From Metridium senile (lineage: Eukaryota > Cnidaria > Anthozoa > Actiniaria > Metridiidae): DNA of 64,000 bases. The stretch is from positions 1,252,501-1,316,500 of the forward strand of contig OX459110.1 of the NCBI GenBank assembly GCA_949775045.1. Reading direction: 5' to 3'. Both the position numbers and the translations under genes were made by a program. This document shows positions 10,101 to 20,943 of the stretch, one piece after another (position 1 is the stretch's first letter; every line of letters begins with the position of its first letter). The notes below the pieces were generated by a model. It had not been told where the DNA came from. It made no database searches and saw only the letters and a program-made list of their open reading frames with translations.

Positions 10101-12915
10101 CTTTCGAAAATTGTTGTCGCCGCCGAAGCTATAGCTATCATGCGTGGCCAGGTGCCGCTGGGGGATTGGGGAGGGGAGATAGAAGGAAGCTCCCTCTCCT
10201 CCTCTAGCTCCCCAATCCTTCTGTCCTCCCCTATACCCTAGCCTGCGTAAACAGACCTGTGTAGCTACCCCTCCCCCTCCCCCTCCCCCTCCCCCTCCCC
10301 CTCCCCCTACCAAAGCTGCAGTCACTACTCTTAAACCTGCAAAGGATGTCGGTAATAGGGACATAAATTGTTAACATATAATACTGACATTTTTTGAAGA
10401 AAATATTTATATCATCATCTACCACAACGACTTGTTTAAAGATCAACCAAAAGCTATTATATATAAATTGATAGCAAGAGAAGAAATGCCGACATTATTT
10501 GCAGGTCTCAACATGTGGACTGTACATGTAGCTGCGATTGCGACAACAATTTTTCAGTGAAATGGGCCCGGGGGGGGGGGGGGGGGGGGGGGTGGGGGGG
10601 TACTCCCTTTGTCCAAGTGGTAGGGGTGATCGGCGGAGATTTTGAAAATGACCCCTAAAAGGTACGCACTGGAAATATTTTAACCCTAAAAGGTACGCCG
10701 ATCACCCCTACCACTTGGACAAAGGGAGTACCCCCCCCCCCCCACCCCCCCGGGGAAATGGGTGTATAGTCAAAACAAACTGTTCTCAAACAGTTCCATT
10801 TCAATGATTTTTGAAATAGGTGTATAATGACAGCTATTTCCATCACATGTCTTTCCCCATGATTGTTTTCATTATCATTATATGAAGTACGTTTTGAACC
10901 AGACAGCATAGTTTATATGGTAAAGGAATTGAGATTACCTAGGAATTAGCCATCTGTTTGTGGTTGGTAATCATAACGGCGGGGTTTCAAGAAAACAATT
11001 TTATGTTTTGTTATCGTGTTTACATTCTCTGTAAAAGAGACATCAAGTTTTTTTCAAGTAATGGAATATGATATGATTAGTATGAACCGAATTGAAATTT
11101 GCGGCCAATTTGAATATTTCAAAAACTAGCTGTTTTTCTTGACTGGATCAGTATAGATAGATACATTTGAAAAATCCACTGTTTTCCAAACGAAAATAGC
11201 TCCGATTCGGACAGTGTACCAATTTAAGTTGTATTGTATAATTATACACCTATTTCAAACATCGTTGTCGCAATCAAAGCTACAGTCTACACTCTGAAGC
11301 CTGCAAAGGATGTCGGTATTTCTTCTCTTGTTATCGATTTATGCATAGCATATTTTGGTTGACGTGTTTGAATGTGTTATTTGACTATAACAAGTTGTTG
11401 TTGTGGTAGTTAGAAATATAAATATTTCTTTAAAAACATGCAATGAATCGCTTTTCGAAGGGATAGGGCCCTGGGAACGAGGTTGCATTATCATCATAAT
11501 CACTTCATCTTAATCACCATCTTGTCATCGTTATCATCTAATTCGTTATAATAATTATCATTTCATCTTAAGAACCATCATCATCTTATAGTCGTGCGTT
11601 ATCATCTAATCCATCATAAACATTAGCATCGTAATCATTTCATCTAAATTACGTTACCATCGTCATCTTATCATCGTTACCATCATCATCTTGCCATCAT
11701 GATCTTCATCATCATAATTCTTATCATCATAATAATTACATCTAAATTAAATTACCATCATCTTATCATCGTTATCATCATCTTATCATCGTTATCATGA
11801 TCTTCAACATCAAAGTTCTTCATCATCATAATCATTTCATTTTAATTACCATCATCTTATCATCGTTATCATCATAATTCCGATCATAATCATTTCATCT
11901 AAATTAAATTACCATCGTCATCTTATCATCGTTATATCATCATCATCTTGCCATCATGATCATGATCTTCAATTAACATCAAAGTTCTTCATCATCATCA
12001 TCATTTCATTTTAATTACCATCATCTTATCATCGTTATCATCATCATAATTCCGATCATAATCATTTCATCTAAATTAAATATATTACCATCGTCATCTT
12101 ATCATCGTTATCATCACCATCTTCATCATCATAGTTTTTATCATCATAATCAATTCATCTTAATTTTTATTTTAAAAGTAGATTTTTTCTTTTGTTAACA
12201 GTAAAAAGAAAGAAGACAAGAACAAGAATGGTTTACCGCCAGGTACATTGCAGTATAGAATGCAATATAACACCCTTTCCAAGAAAGTTTTGCTACTGGT
12301 GAAAAGCTAGTGGCGAAAAGGATCATTGATCAGTACCGACAGAAAACTAAATTTGAATTTGGCAAAAATTTGGCATGCCTTTCTTGCAGCTGCCTAATAA
12401 GCTAAAATAGTTTAAATTTCTCAATAAAACATTGACATGCATTTGCAAGTAAGCTAGTGTTATTTCGAGGCTGAGGTTGTTCAATGAGAATCCAACCACT
12501 TTCCAAGGGCTCTCACCCTTAGTTTTTGCGTGAGGCCAAAAGCGAAGGGAGAGGGCCCTGGAAACGAGGTTGATGAGAATAAAATGGTCTTGTCAACCTT
12601 TTAATATCAGTCGGCCTTTTTATTTAGGGAATGCATGCTTATTTAAAATTATGTTAATTTTCCTTTAATTGTTCATTCTACTGTAAATGACATCCCATTT
12701 AAGCTAGATGTAAATAATAATTTTCATGTAATCTTACATCCACTGAAAAAGCTATGAAAACTACATCATTCTATTCTAGTATTTATTGATTATATTTTAC
12801 AACCCATTTCAAATGGTTGTACATGTTATATGATGTTGTATGTTTTACAGGCGCTGAAAAAGCTATGAAAGTAGCAAAGAAAATGGCAGTGAAAGGAGCC
12901 ATGGGAGGAGTGTGA
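7101..12915 (+). CDS. Unrecognised small lysine-rich protein, 55 aa, three exons
   Basis: Exons 7101-7162, 12202-12242 and 12851-12915 join in phase (62+41+65 nt) to give 55 residues. Donors GTAAGC and GTACAT and acceptors AACAG and TACAG are canonical. The protein starts MPNAKKAWKNTKKKVKAVLP, continues with a second lysine-rich block and NGLPPG, and ends in an amphipathic-looking AEKAMKVAKKMAVKGAMGG. It has no signal peptide, membrane segment or known domain. The high Lys content suggests nucleic-acid or acidic-surface binding, which is inference only. AATAAA lies at 13251-13256. The first intron is about 5 kb and holds satellites and the ORF at 9460. I do not recognise the family; the phase-perfect three-exon structure is the main support. 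Confidence 0.5.
7400..7870. other. Intron 1 sequence, nothing recognised
   Basis: A+T-rich, without repeats or exon-like frames that I can support. Confidence 0.5.
7875..8735. repeat. 84-bp satellite array, about 10 units
   Basis: Units contain CGAATAATCGAGGTGCTTAC, then AAGAACATGGAGGTTATTG and TTGAGATATTATGGGCATAC. The length of 84 is a multiple of three, so the minus strand shows a spurious periodic 28-residue frame. Related single units lie at 58163-58250. Confidence 0.92.
8786..8940. mobile_element. Hairpin MITE, 155 bp
   Basis: The ends TAGACCCTTTTAATAAGTCC and GGACTTATTAAAACGGTCTA are inverted repeats that continue inward through AAGTGTTGTGTTTT and its complement. The arms are about 50 bp with one-base mismatches. 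No coding capacity. Confidence 0.75.
8955..9255 (+). repeat. 66-bp satellite, short array (4-5 units)
   Basis: Units read GGACAACCTTTTTGAAATAG, GTGTATGCCTATAATTCC and TTTC(C/T)GTCTTGG(A/T)ATGACC. The same satellite forms the larger array at 58430-59404. The ACAACC..GAAATAGGTGTAT part matches the terminus of the hairpin MITEs found elsewhere in the window. Confidence 0.88.
9460..9645 (+). CDS. Possible small cysteine-cluster protein, 61 aa, or alternative first exon
   Basis: A single open frame starts MSVFRLIFGPFCCLPCC, followed by a basic segment with NGLP and a Cys/Asp-rich middle. The N-terminal hydrophobic stretch with four Cys resembles a palmitoylation-type membrane anchor (inference). 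AATAAATAAGAATAA follows the stop by about 12 bases, which supports a short transcript. Alternatively, a GTAAAT donor in phase 1 follows the codons for PIFS. Splicing from there to the exon at 12851 would stay in frame with the last exon of the 55-aa gene. No family recognised. Confidence 0.4.
   Translation: MSVFRLIFGPFCCLPCCRGRQKGRNGLPDEVTAMCGDDCPIFSGKSHEEARAYVERYGQYL
10268..10309. repeat. (CCCCCT)n microsatellite
   Basis: Seven CCCCCT hexamers in a row. Strong purine/pyrimidine strand asymmetry; no gene. Confidence 0.95.
10565..10755. mobile_element. Poly-G-tipped hairpin element
   Basis: The arms pair GTACTCCCTTTGTCCAAGTG and GTAGGGGTGATCGG with their complements around a loop that repeats CCCTAAAAGGTACGC. 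Both outer ends run into long G or C homopolymers (10570-10603 and 10733-10752). Similar GGGGTACTCCC hairpins are, as far as I know, common in cnidarian genomes. Confidence 0.7.
10760..11480. other. Intron sequence with solo MITE ends
   Basis: Contains single termini of the AGGTGTATA family (near 10812 and 11241) beside GTTGTCGCAATCAAAGC and GCCTGCAAAGGATGTCGGTA blocks that recur at 10340 and 57420. No exon-like frame. Confidence 0.5.
11480..12165. repeat. Degenerate ATC-rich tract with longer-period repeats
   Basis: ATC/TCATC triplets are interleaved with repeated CATTTCATCTAAATTA and CATCTTATCATCGTTATC segments, so it is a higher-order array rather than a pure triplet run. It ends about 40 bp before exon 2 of the 55-aa gene. 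Confidence 0.85.
12466..12580. mobile_element. AACCTCGTTTCCAGGGCCCTC-type repeat
   Basis: Reads GAGGCTGAGGTTG at one side and GAGGGCCCTGGAAACGAGG at the other, with CTCACCCTTAGTTTTTGCG between. A related block at 44620-44695 keeps the GAGAGGGCCCTG..GAACGAGG end. This resembles a widespread invertebrate interspersed repeat. Confidence 0.6.
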
Positions 12916-13250
12916 TGATCATAACAAGCATCTCGATTGACTACCATATTCATTTGTATAAATAACATACGGGACCTTTACTGGATTTAATCGACGAAAA
13001 TGGGACAAGTTTTGTATTCTGCTTAGTTTAAATAGTTGGCATGGAAAACTGAGTGTTCAAATGTACGCGATAAGGCGCAAGGAAGTATGGGTAATTTAGA
13101 AATGTTTTTCTTTGCTTGTTTTATATAATTTCAACATAAGAAAGACGTCGCTAACGTTAATAAGTAGATAGTATTCTAATTTCTTGAAAAACCTTTTGTT
13201 ATACTATCAGCTAGACTTACATAACATACCATAATGAAATGAGTTAAATG

Positions 13251-13256
13251 AATAAA
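13251..13256 (+). terminator. Polyadenylation signal of the 55-aa gene
   Basis: AATAAA lies 336 bases after the stop codon at 12913-12915 and is the first good hexamer downstream. Confidence 0.45.
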
Positions 13257-13447
13257 GGGAAACTATTGTAATAAATTAATTTGATATGGAAAAATCGATT
13301 GTTATGTTTATTTGTCGTGAATTGAAGTAGTAGGATACATTTATTTGTTTAAAACTGTATTAAAATGTACGTTTTAACTGGGCTTTGTATTGTTCATTGA
13401 ATGGATATAATTAATAGATTTTAAATGAGATATATCTCAGAAATAGT

Positions 13448-13690
13448 GAGCCCCTCCCATGTCCCCTTGATCTTTTTGCATTCTCTCCCTTGTTCCCCAT
13501 AAGTAAAATAATATATTGTTTCCCTAAAATGTTTTACCTTGACCATGTTCCCATGATCCCCAAAAAACTAGTTTTATCATATTTTGTTCCCTTGTTCCCT
13601 GAAAATAATTTGGCAGTATCCCTTGTTCCCTAAAAATAAATATGCTTTAAAGCCACATCATTTGCTCCCTAAAACCCCTGGGAGGGGCTC
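13448..13690 (+). mobile_element. GAGCCCCT-ended repeat element, copy 2
   Basis: Reverse-complement copy of 5881-6118 with the same ordered interior motifs, bounded by GAGCCCCTCCCA and GGGAGGGGCTC. It differs from copy 1 by several indels. Confidence 0.7.
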
Positions 13691-13844
13691 AATAGTCAAT
13701 TTGAATGGGCTATATACGCGTCATTCAAATATTTTCAAAAATGGCGGTTTACGATGGACTATACCCCATGCGTTGGGTCATACTCAATTAAACCGCGCAG
13801 TAGACGCCATTTTGTTCTGCGCATTTTAAATTGCATGGGTTATA

Positions 13845-14065
13845 TAGATTTAAAATCGTCATTTTCGAGCATTTTACATGGGCTATAGTCTATTAAAAAT
13901 CGTCATTTTCGAGCATTTTGCATGAGCTATAGTCTATTAAAAATCGTCATTTTCGAGCATTTTGCATGGGCTATAGTCTATTAAAAATCGTCATTTTCGA
14001 GCATTTTGCATGGGCTATAGTCTATTACAAATCGTCATTTTCGACAATTTTACATGGGCTATAGT
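13845..14065 (+). repeat. 44-bp tandem repeat, five units
   Basis: Units contain CGTCATTTTCGAGCATTTT and GCATGGGCTATAGTCTATTA; ATTTTCGAGC starts at 13861, 13905 and 13949. No gene. Confidence 0.92.
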
Positions 14066-14327
14066 CAATGAGTGACCGATCTTGTTAAGTTTGACAAAAA
14101 TTGAATTTCAAAAGATAACTATTTACATGTTCATTAATCTAAATGTTTTATATTGTGAGATTTTCATTATTATTTCCATATTAACATTATTATTTTTATC
14201 AACATTACTGTTTCATTAGCATAATTATTATCATAATCACCACCACCACCATAACCAATAAAATAATCCTGATAAAACACTCCTGATAAAACACTCCTGA
14301 TCGTTAACTAAACTATACTTAAAGCTA

Positions 14328-14433
14328 CACGGAAAGGAGAGAAGTCGAAACAAGGATACAAGGTCACTGGGAATCGAACTCGGGACCTCTCGCATAGAAT
14401 GCCGCGCACTAACCAACTGTGCCATCCTTGCTC
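14328..14433 (-). mobile_element. tRNA-derived SINE, 5' head
   Basis: On the minus strand it reads GCAAGGATGGCACAGTTGG (A-box region) and GAGTTCGATTCCC (B-box, matching GGTTCGANTCC-type promoters), then the shared non-tRNA part TCTCCTTTCCGTGTAGC. Longer copies are at 48861 and 52984. It lies about 70 bp beyond the SMPD2 stop codon. Confidence 0.8.
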
Positions 14434-14504
14434 CTTGAATCAAATTGAAATTCACAATGTGCTAGTCACCATGCAACTACTTTCGCTGTAATAATATCAC
14501 ATCT

Positions 14505-17500
14505 TCATGCAGATTTCTTCTTTTCAAGCTGTCTCAATTGAATATCTACTTCAAGTTTGGCATTACGGTATGCCCGGTGTTCTTTCATTTTGAGCAGAAT
14601 AGAATGGAATATAAAGCCAGCGAGAAACATAGCAGAGATGATCTGTGTTACATGTAATATTACCGGGTTAAATAACGACAGTGTGTATAGACATGGGAGA
14701 AAGATAAAGAGAGCAAGAGTTAGAATTGTAAGATAAGTTGTGAGGGTTATGTTGAGTGTACTGTTAAGACCATCTTGGATTATACTGCTGACTTCTCGGA
14801 GGACATCTTTTTGGCTGGAAATGACCTTATTGTCTACAAATGACAGAATGACATATTTCATTAACACATGAAACCGTTGAATACTGGACGATAGAGGGAC
14901 AGATGAATAAATAAATGAACGGAGGAATGGATAACTGAATGGATGAATTAAACGAAAGGATAAAGAATGGATAAATGGATGGATGGATGGATGGATGGAT
15001 GGATGGATGGATGGATGGATGGATGGATGGATGGATGGATGGATGGATGGATGGATGGATGGATGATTTACACGAAAGGATAAAGAATGAATAAATGGAT
15101 GGATAAATGGATGAATGAATGGATGAATGGAAGCCGGATGGAATGATGGATGGATAAATGGATGAATGGCTCACAGACTGACTGAGTCGCTGACTGACAA
15201 AATAACTGAATGATTAGGAAACTGAACAGCTAACTGACTGACTTACTCACCATTAGATAACAATACAGATTTATCTTGGGACTGAATTTCAAAAGTGGCA
15301 GCAACTCCCTCATGATCTGAGTACGATATATTCTCTCCTGGAATTTGACACATGGTCACTTGGCAGTCAGTACACTTGAACCCAGTCCATGGCGACCTGT
15401 AGAATATGTAATCTATTCTTTTGCCATTGTTAGCATCACGTGGTGCATATGAATTAGTATGGATGTCACATGTGTTGCCGTCAATACCATCCTGAGAGGT
15501 AATAAGGTGATGTTAGAAATGGTGGTGGTGGTAATGATGATGATGATGAAGATAATGGTGATAATGCTGATGGTCAAGATGATGGTGATGGTTGTGCTAA
15601 TGATGATGATGGTGGTGGTAATAATAATGATGAAGATAATGATGATAATGATGATGGTGGAAATGATGGTGATGTTGAAGATCATCACAATGATATTAAT
15701 CAGTGATCATGATGACAATGATGATTGTGAAAATACAGTGTTACCTCTATTAAGCGGTCACCCATTAAAGTGCACCTGAAGCCCTTCATGATATTTTGCA
15801 AATCTGTTGTACATGAGGTGTATAATAAGTGTACCTAATATTTTTTGATGTCGACCACTCCTTTCTGAGATATGAACATTTGAAATCTGAAAATGCAAAT
15901 GAGGTGACGTCATCCCAGGAATTTGTCAAAGTTTTGTTTCAAAGCTGACAGCAAGCTTGTTTTTGTAAAGAAGTAAAAATGTTAATGGTAGTGTAAATAT
16001 TAGTAATACAGATATTGAGCTTTAAAAAATTGCTATAATTATTTCCAGAGAACTTTTGTATATTTAATGAGGCCTGGGTAGACGTCACTTCATTTGCATT
16101 TTCAGATTTCAAATGCTTATATCTCAGTAAGGAGATGTCGACATCAAGAAAAATTAAGTACACTTATTATACACCTCATGTCAAACAGATTTGCAAAATA
16201 TCATGAAGGGCGCCAGGTGCACTTTAAGCGGTCACCCTCTATTAGGTGACCACAATAAAAAGTCCAAAAAATCTATTCCTATACCTATTCTATACCAGAA
16301 TCCTCTATTTAGTGGCCAACCTCTAATAAGCAGCCACTTTGTAAAGTCCCAAGGGTGACCTCTTAATAGAGGTATCACTGTAATAATAATCATGGTGAAG
16401 GCCAAGATGATGATGATAGTAGCAGTTGTTATGATTATGATCACTATGATAGTCTGTAATAGTGATGATGCATATGATGATATTGATGATGATGGCAATG
16501 ATGGTGATAATGATGACAATGACAATAATGATGATGATGATGGCAATGCTGGTGATAATGACGATAATGACAATAATAATGATTATGGTGGCAATGATGG
16601 TGATAATGACGATAATGACAATAATAATGATGATGATGGCAATGATGGTGATAATGATGACAATGACAATAATGATGACAATGACAATAATGATGATAAT
16701 GACAATGACAATAATGATCAGATGATGACAATGACAATAATGATGATGATGGCAATGACAATAATGATCAGATGATGACAATGACAATAACGATGATAAT
16801 GACAATGACAATAATGATCAGATGATGACAATGACAATAATGATGATGATGACAATGACAATAATGATCAGATGATGACAATGACAATAACGATGATAAT
16901 GACAATGACAATAATGATCAGATGATGACAATGACAATAATGATGATGATGACAATAATGATGATGATGACAGAGACTAAGTTACACCTCCATACGTACC
17001 TTTTGTCCTTGTTCTTGCCATGTATCGATAAGACAAGGAAGGTCTTTTATCACACGATAACATGGATCAACAGGCTCAGAGTTCATGTCACCACACACTA
17101 ACACACAGTCAGAAGGGTTGGTGAGACGGTTAATAAACTGTGACAGCTGGAACGCCTGTACTGTACGGTGTTCTAGGTACTTGTCATTTTGGCGATTGTA
17201 TTCCGCATGTAACTGCAGGGAATAAGGGAATATTACATGATGAGAAGATGAGGAAGGAAGGAAGGAAGGAAGGAAGGAAGGAAGGCAGAGATTAAGGGGC
17301 GAAGAAAAACATATTAGGAAAGACAAGAAAAAAGGGAACATGAAAGCAGAGAGAAATTGTGAGGGAAGGGAAAGAAAAAAGAGATGTAAGGAACACAGTG
17401 GGGAAAGAATAGGAAGGATGAAAGGGAACCTTAGTGAAAAGAAGTGGGAAAAGAAGAGGAAGAAATAAGGTACAGAGGAAAAGAAAGTGTCGAAAATGAA

Positions 17501-20500
17501 AGGGTTGGAAAAGAAAAAGGAAAATATAGCTGTAAAATGTATCATGTACCACAGGGAGCCCGGCTTTGTGTCGCTTTTATATGAAATAAATTATACAATG
17601 AAATAAAAATCTATTATAATCATGAGAGCCTTTGGGTTTCCTGTGCTGTATTTAATCCTTAGAGTTTCCGGTAATGGATTAGCGTTACTGACCTGTGTGT
17701 GCCGTTGGTAACTTGAGAGCGCATTAGCGTAACGTATTAGATTATTGGGTGTGCGTTACACTAATACGTTAGGTTTGAATTTCAAAGTGCTCTCAAGTTA
17801 CCAACGGCTACACACTATACTGATTACCAGAAACTCTAAGGATTAAATACAGCACAGGAAACCCAAAGGCTCTCATGATTATAATAGATTTTTATTTCAT
17901 TGTATAATTTATTTCATATAAAACGACACAAAGCCGGGCTCCCTGTGCATGTACTTCACCCTTATTCATGTTTCACTAACTACGTTTTTTGACTATTAAT
18001 ATATTTTTTTACAGTGTGGACACTTCAACCGGGACCACTTTAGATGAATTGATAATCAACCAATCATATTGCAGCTTTCAGTTCAAGAATGTTATGAGCG
18101 TGAGAACACTTTAATTTAATGTAAGGCAAGAAAAAGTCTATAGAGAGGCTTTTTTAGAAAACATACATGTATGCATCTTATCCAACTGTCAATCATAAGT
18201 ATTTACTTACATGAGTAACAAAGAGGTGTAGAGGTCGTTTAGGATGGTCAATCACACAGTACCCAACTGACTTGCCACCGTACCAGTCACCATGGTGAAT
18301 CATGTGCATATAACCATTCAATGAGAATCTGTATGTAAACATATCGATGATTGGATACTTAGAGAATACACACACACCACTGCCAATGATTCCACTGAAA
18401 AAAAAAAAAGAAATATAACAAAAACTTAAAAAACCATTAATAATTTATGAGAAATTGACAAAATCGTAACCATGACGAGTGTTTTAACTGAAGATAAAGA
18501 TTCCCCCAGGCTAATTTACATAAACATTAATTTGAATTTTCTCTAATAAACTTTCATAAATCCTTGATTTTTTTTACAAAAACACAACTTATAGGTTATA
18601 GTTTTTGAAGCTGTTTAATAAACTCGCATATCGTGTTTTATCAGGTCTAAAACCACTTGGCTTTGCTTCATGGTTTTAAATCCTGATAAAACACTCCTGC
18701 TCGTTTATAATTAAACTATACTTAAAGATTTAGATAATGGGTAGCATACGTAGCAAGAGTTTCTTTCAGGGGTAACAGGACAAAGTATGTTGGGATAGCT
18801 GTGTTACCAATATGTCAGAGTGAAACCTAAGACCAAGGAACAAATGTGGGGGGAGGATAGAGGAGGAAGGAATGTTTTTTTGCAGTATTTCCTTCCTTCT
18901 CCTTCACCTCCCCTCCTCCCACAACTTCCACTTAATTATTGCACTTCAGTTAGTTATCCTATCAACATCAGTACCACAGCTGTCCCATAAATGTTTTCAC
19001 TTCTATCCAGAAGAACAGCTTGCTACGCAGGCTACACAATGAGTGATGCATCAAATATACCATACGATTGTGTTTCTGAGGACACCTTTAACTGACCTGT
19101 AATAATAAACAGTATATGGAAGAACATCAGAGACCACAGAACGGATGTGATCATAGTCAGTCTCATGCCAAACCTAGAACATTAAATTAAAATTATTCAC
19201 ATGTTGATTTTTGCTGAAGGAGTATTAAAACTTGAGGTTTAGGGTTTGGGGTTAATATATTATCAGTCCAGATTATAGCCCCATTTGGCGATATATGTGA
19301 CGTCACATTCTATTGTCTTTGAATAAACACCGAAACATATGCAAAAATATTCGTATCTTTTTTTCAAGTCAATCCCGCAGTGTCTCACGGACTGTTTATC
19401 CGTGACATTTACCATCAGTTAGAAGCACATAATATTCAAGCTAGTGTGTGAATTCGAAGATAGTGATTTAGTTGATTTTAAAGCGAAATATTTGATTTTT
19501 TCCCGAGCGTGGTGAACGTCTTATGACCGTCGTCTGAAAGTAAGATCTACTGATTGATAATTTTATTGATGTTGTGAAATTTTCATGATGTTGTGTATAA
19601 TTTTCCTGTGTTGTACGATAAATTATCTTGGTCTGTGACAAGTTTCTATATGGTAGAGTCTCTAGTTCGCCGGTAGAGTTTTTTCAAAGTTTGATAAACG
19701 GAGGTCATACTTGACGGCATGTCACGGACTTCAGTAATATTGGCATTTAACCTTTTGCTCGAGGTCTTGTCTTTGTTCTTTTCAAGTTAAGAGGAAAACA
19801 ACGGCTTTATACAAGCTTACTTTTAATGGCACAATTCATGACTCGTTTGTGATCTGTTAAACAACGAGAAATTTCAATATTTGTCGTATGAATATCAATT
19901 TTATAAAGTTGAAGTCAGCGCGCTCAATGACTCGTCTTTTCTTTGTGATCCACTGGCTCAAAAGTCGATTGCTATCTCGGGCCATGCATTTATTATGTAT
20001 TTCTATAAACAAGTATAAGATAAGCTTGCTCCCCATTGGCATAGGGAGCACAATAATACAACTTTAAGAACATTTTGTGTATCGAAATGCAAAGACTATG
20101 TTTACATGCACTTAGCTTCAGTTATTGGTTTTCGTTTGACAATCACATTGTAGTAGCAAGTTTAATTACATGTAAGTTTTATGTTAAACTTTGCCTTGTA
20201 TATTGTTCGTAGATTCACGGAGAAACATTTAGAGATTATCAAGCAGATATGTCGACTCTGTGGCAATCAAATCAAAGATTCAGGCCAAGGTCATGTTTAC
20301 ATAGCTTGATAGCTTTTTGAATGTTTTGATTCTGTTCGGACTGGTGACGTATTCGTGACATATGGCGAAATCCAAGTACGTGATTGGTCCAATCACTAAT
20401 TAGAAATATCGCCAAATGGGGCTATAATCCGGACTGATTATAAGGTTAGTGAGATGGATGGGTGAGGTTGGTGGACTCGAGGCTAAAATGATCAGGTATG

Positions 20501-20855
20501 CATGCATGCTAGTCTTAAAATTTCAAAAACACCCCTAACATATCCAGAAGTCCTTTAGAAAGGTTGTGCACTGACAGTTTTTTTGCCCCTGCGAGATACC
20601 AAAATGACATAAAATGTGGTACATGTATGTACGTGATTGTATTTCCATTTTTGGATAGTAATCAATGCTAATCAATATATCAATCAACAACAATCAATCG
20701 ATTGATATGGGCAAATGATGATCAATTAATGACTAATGAAGCTGTTACCATTTATTGAGTGACAAACAATCATCAATTCAACAATCATCCTTTGTCAATT
20801 AATTGATGTGCCAATGAAAATGTAAATTGATATATGGCGCTTTATAAGTTAATAA

Positions 20856-20943
<88 letters not shown>

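Noticed and set aside
9966..10446. Gly-rich or Arg-Gly-rich frames near 10231-10446
   Set aside because: They come from the CCCCCT hexamer repeat.
16982..17545. 187-residue minus-strand frame treated as a single exon
   Set aside because: Only 17000-17212 is SMPD2 exon 5; the remainder is translated purine-rich intron upstream of its acceptor.
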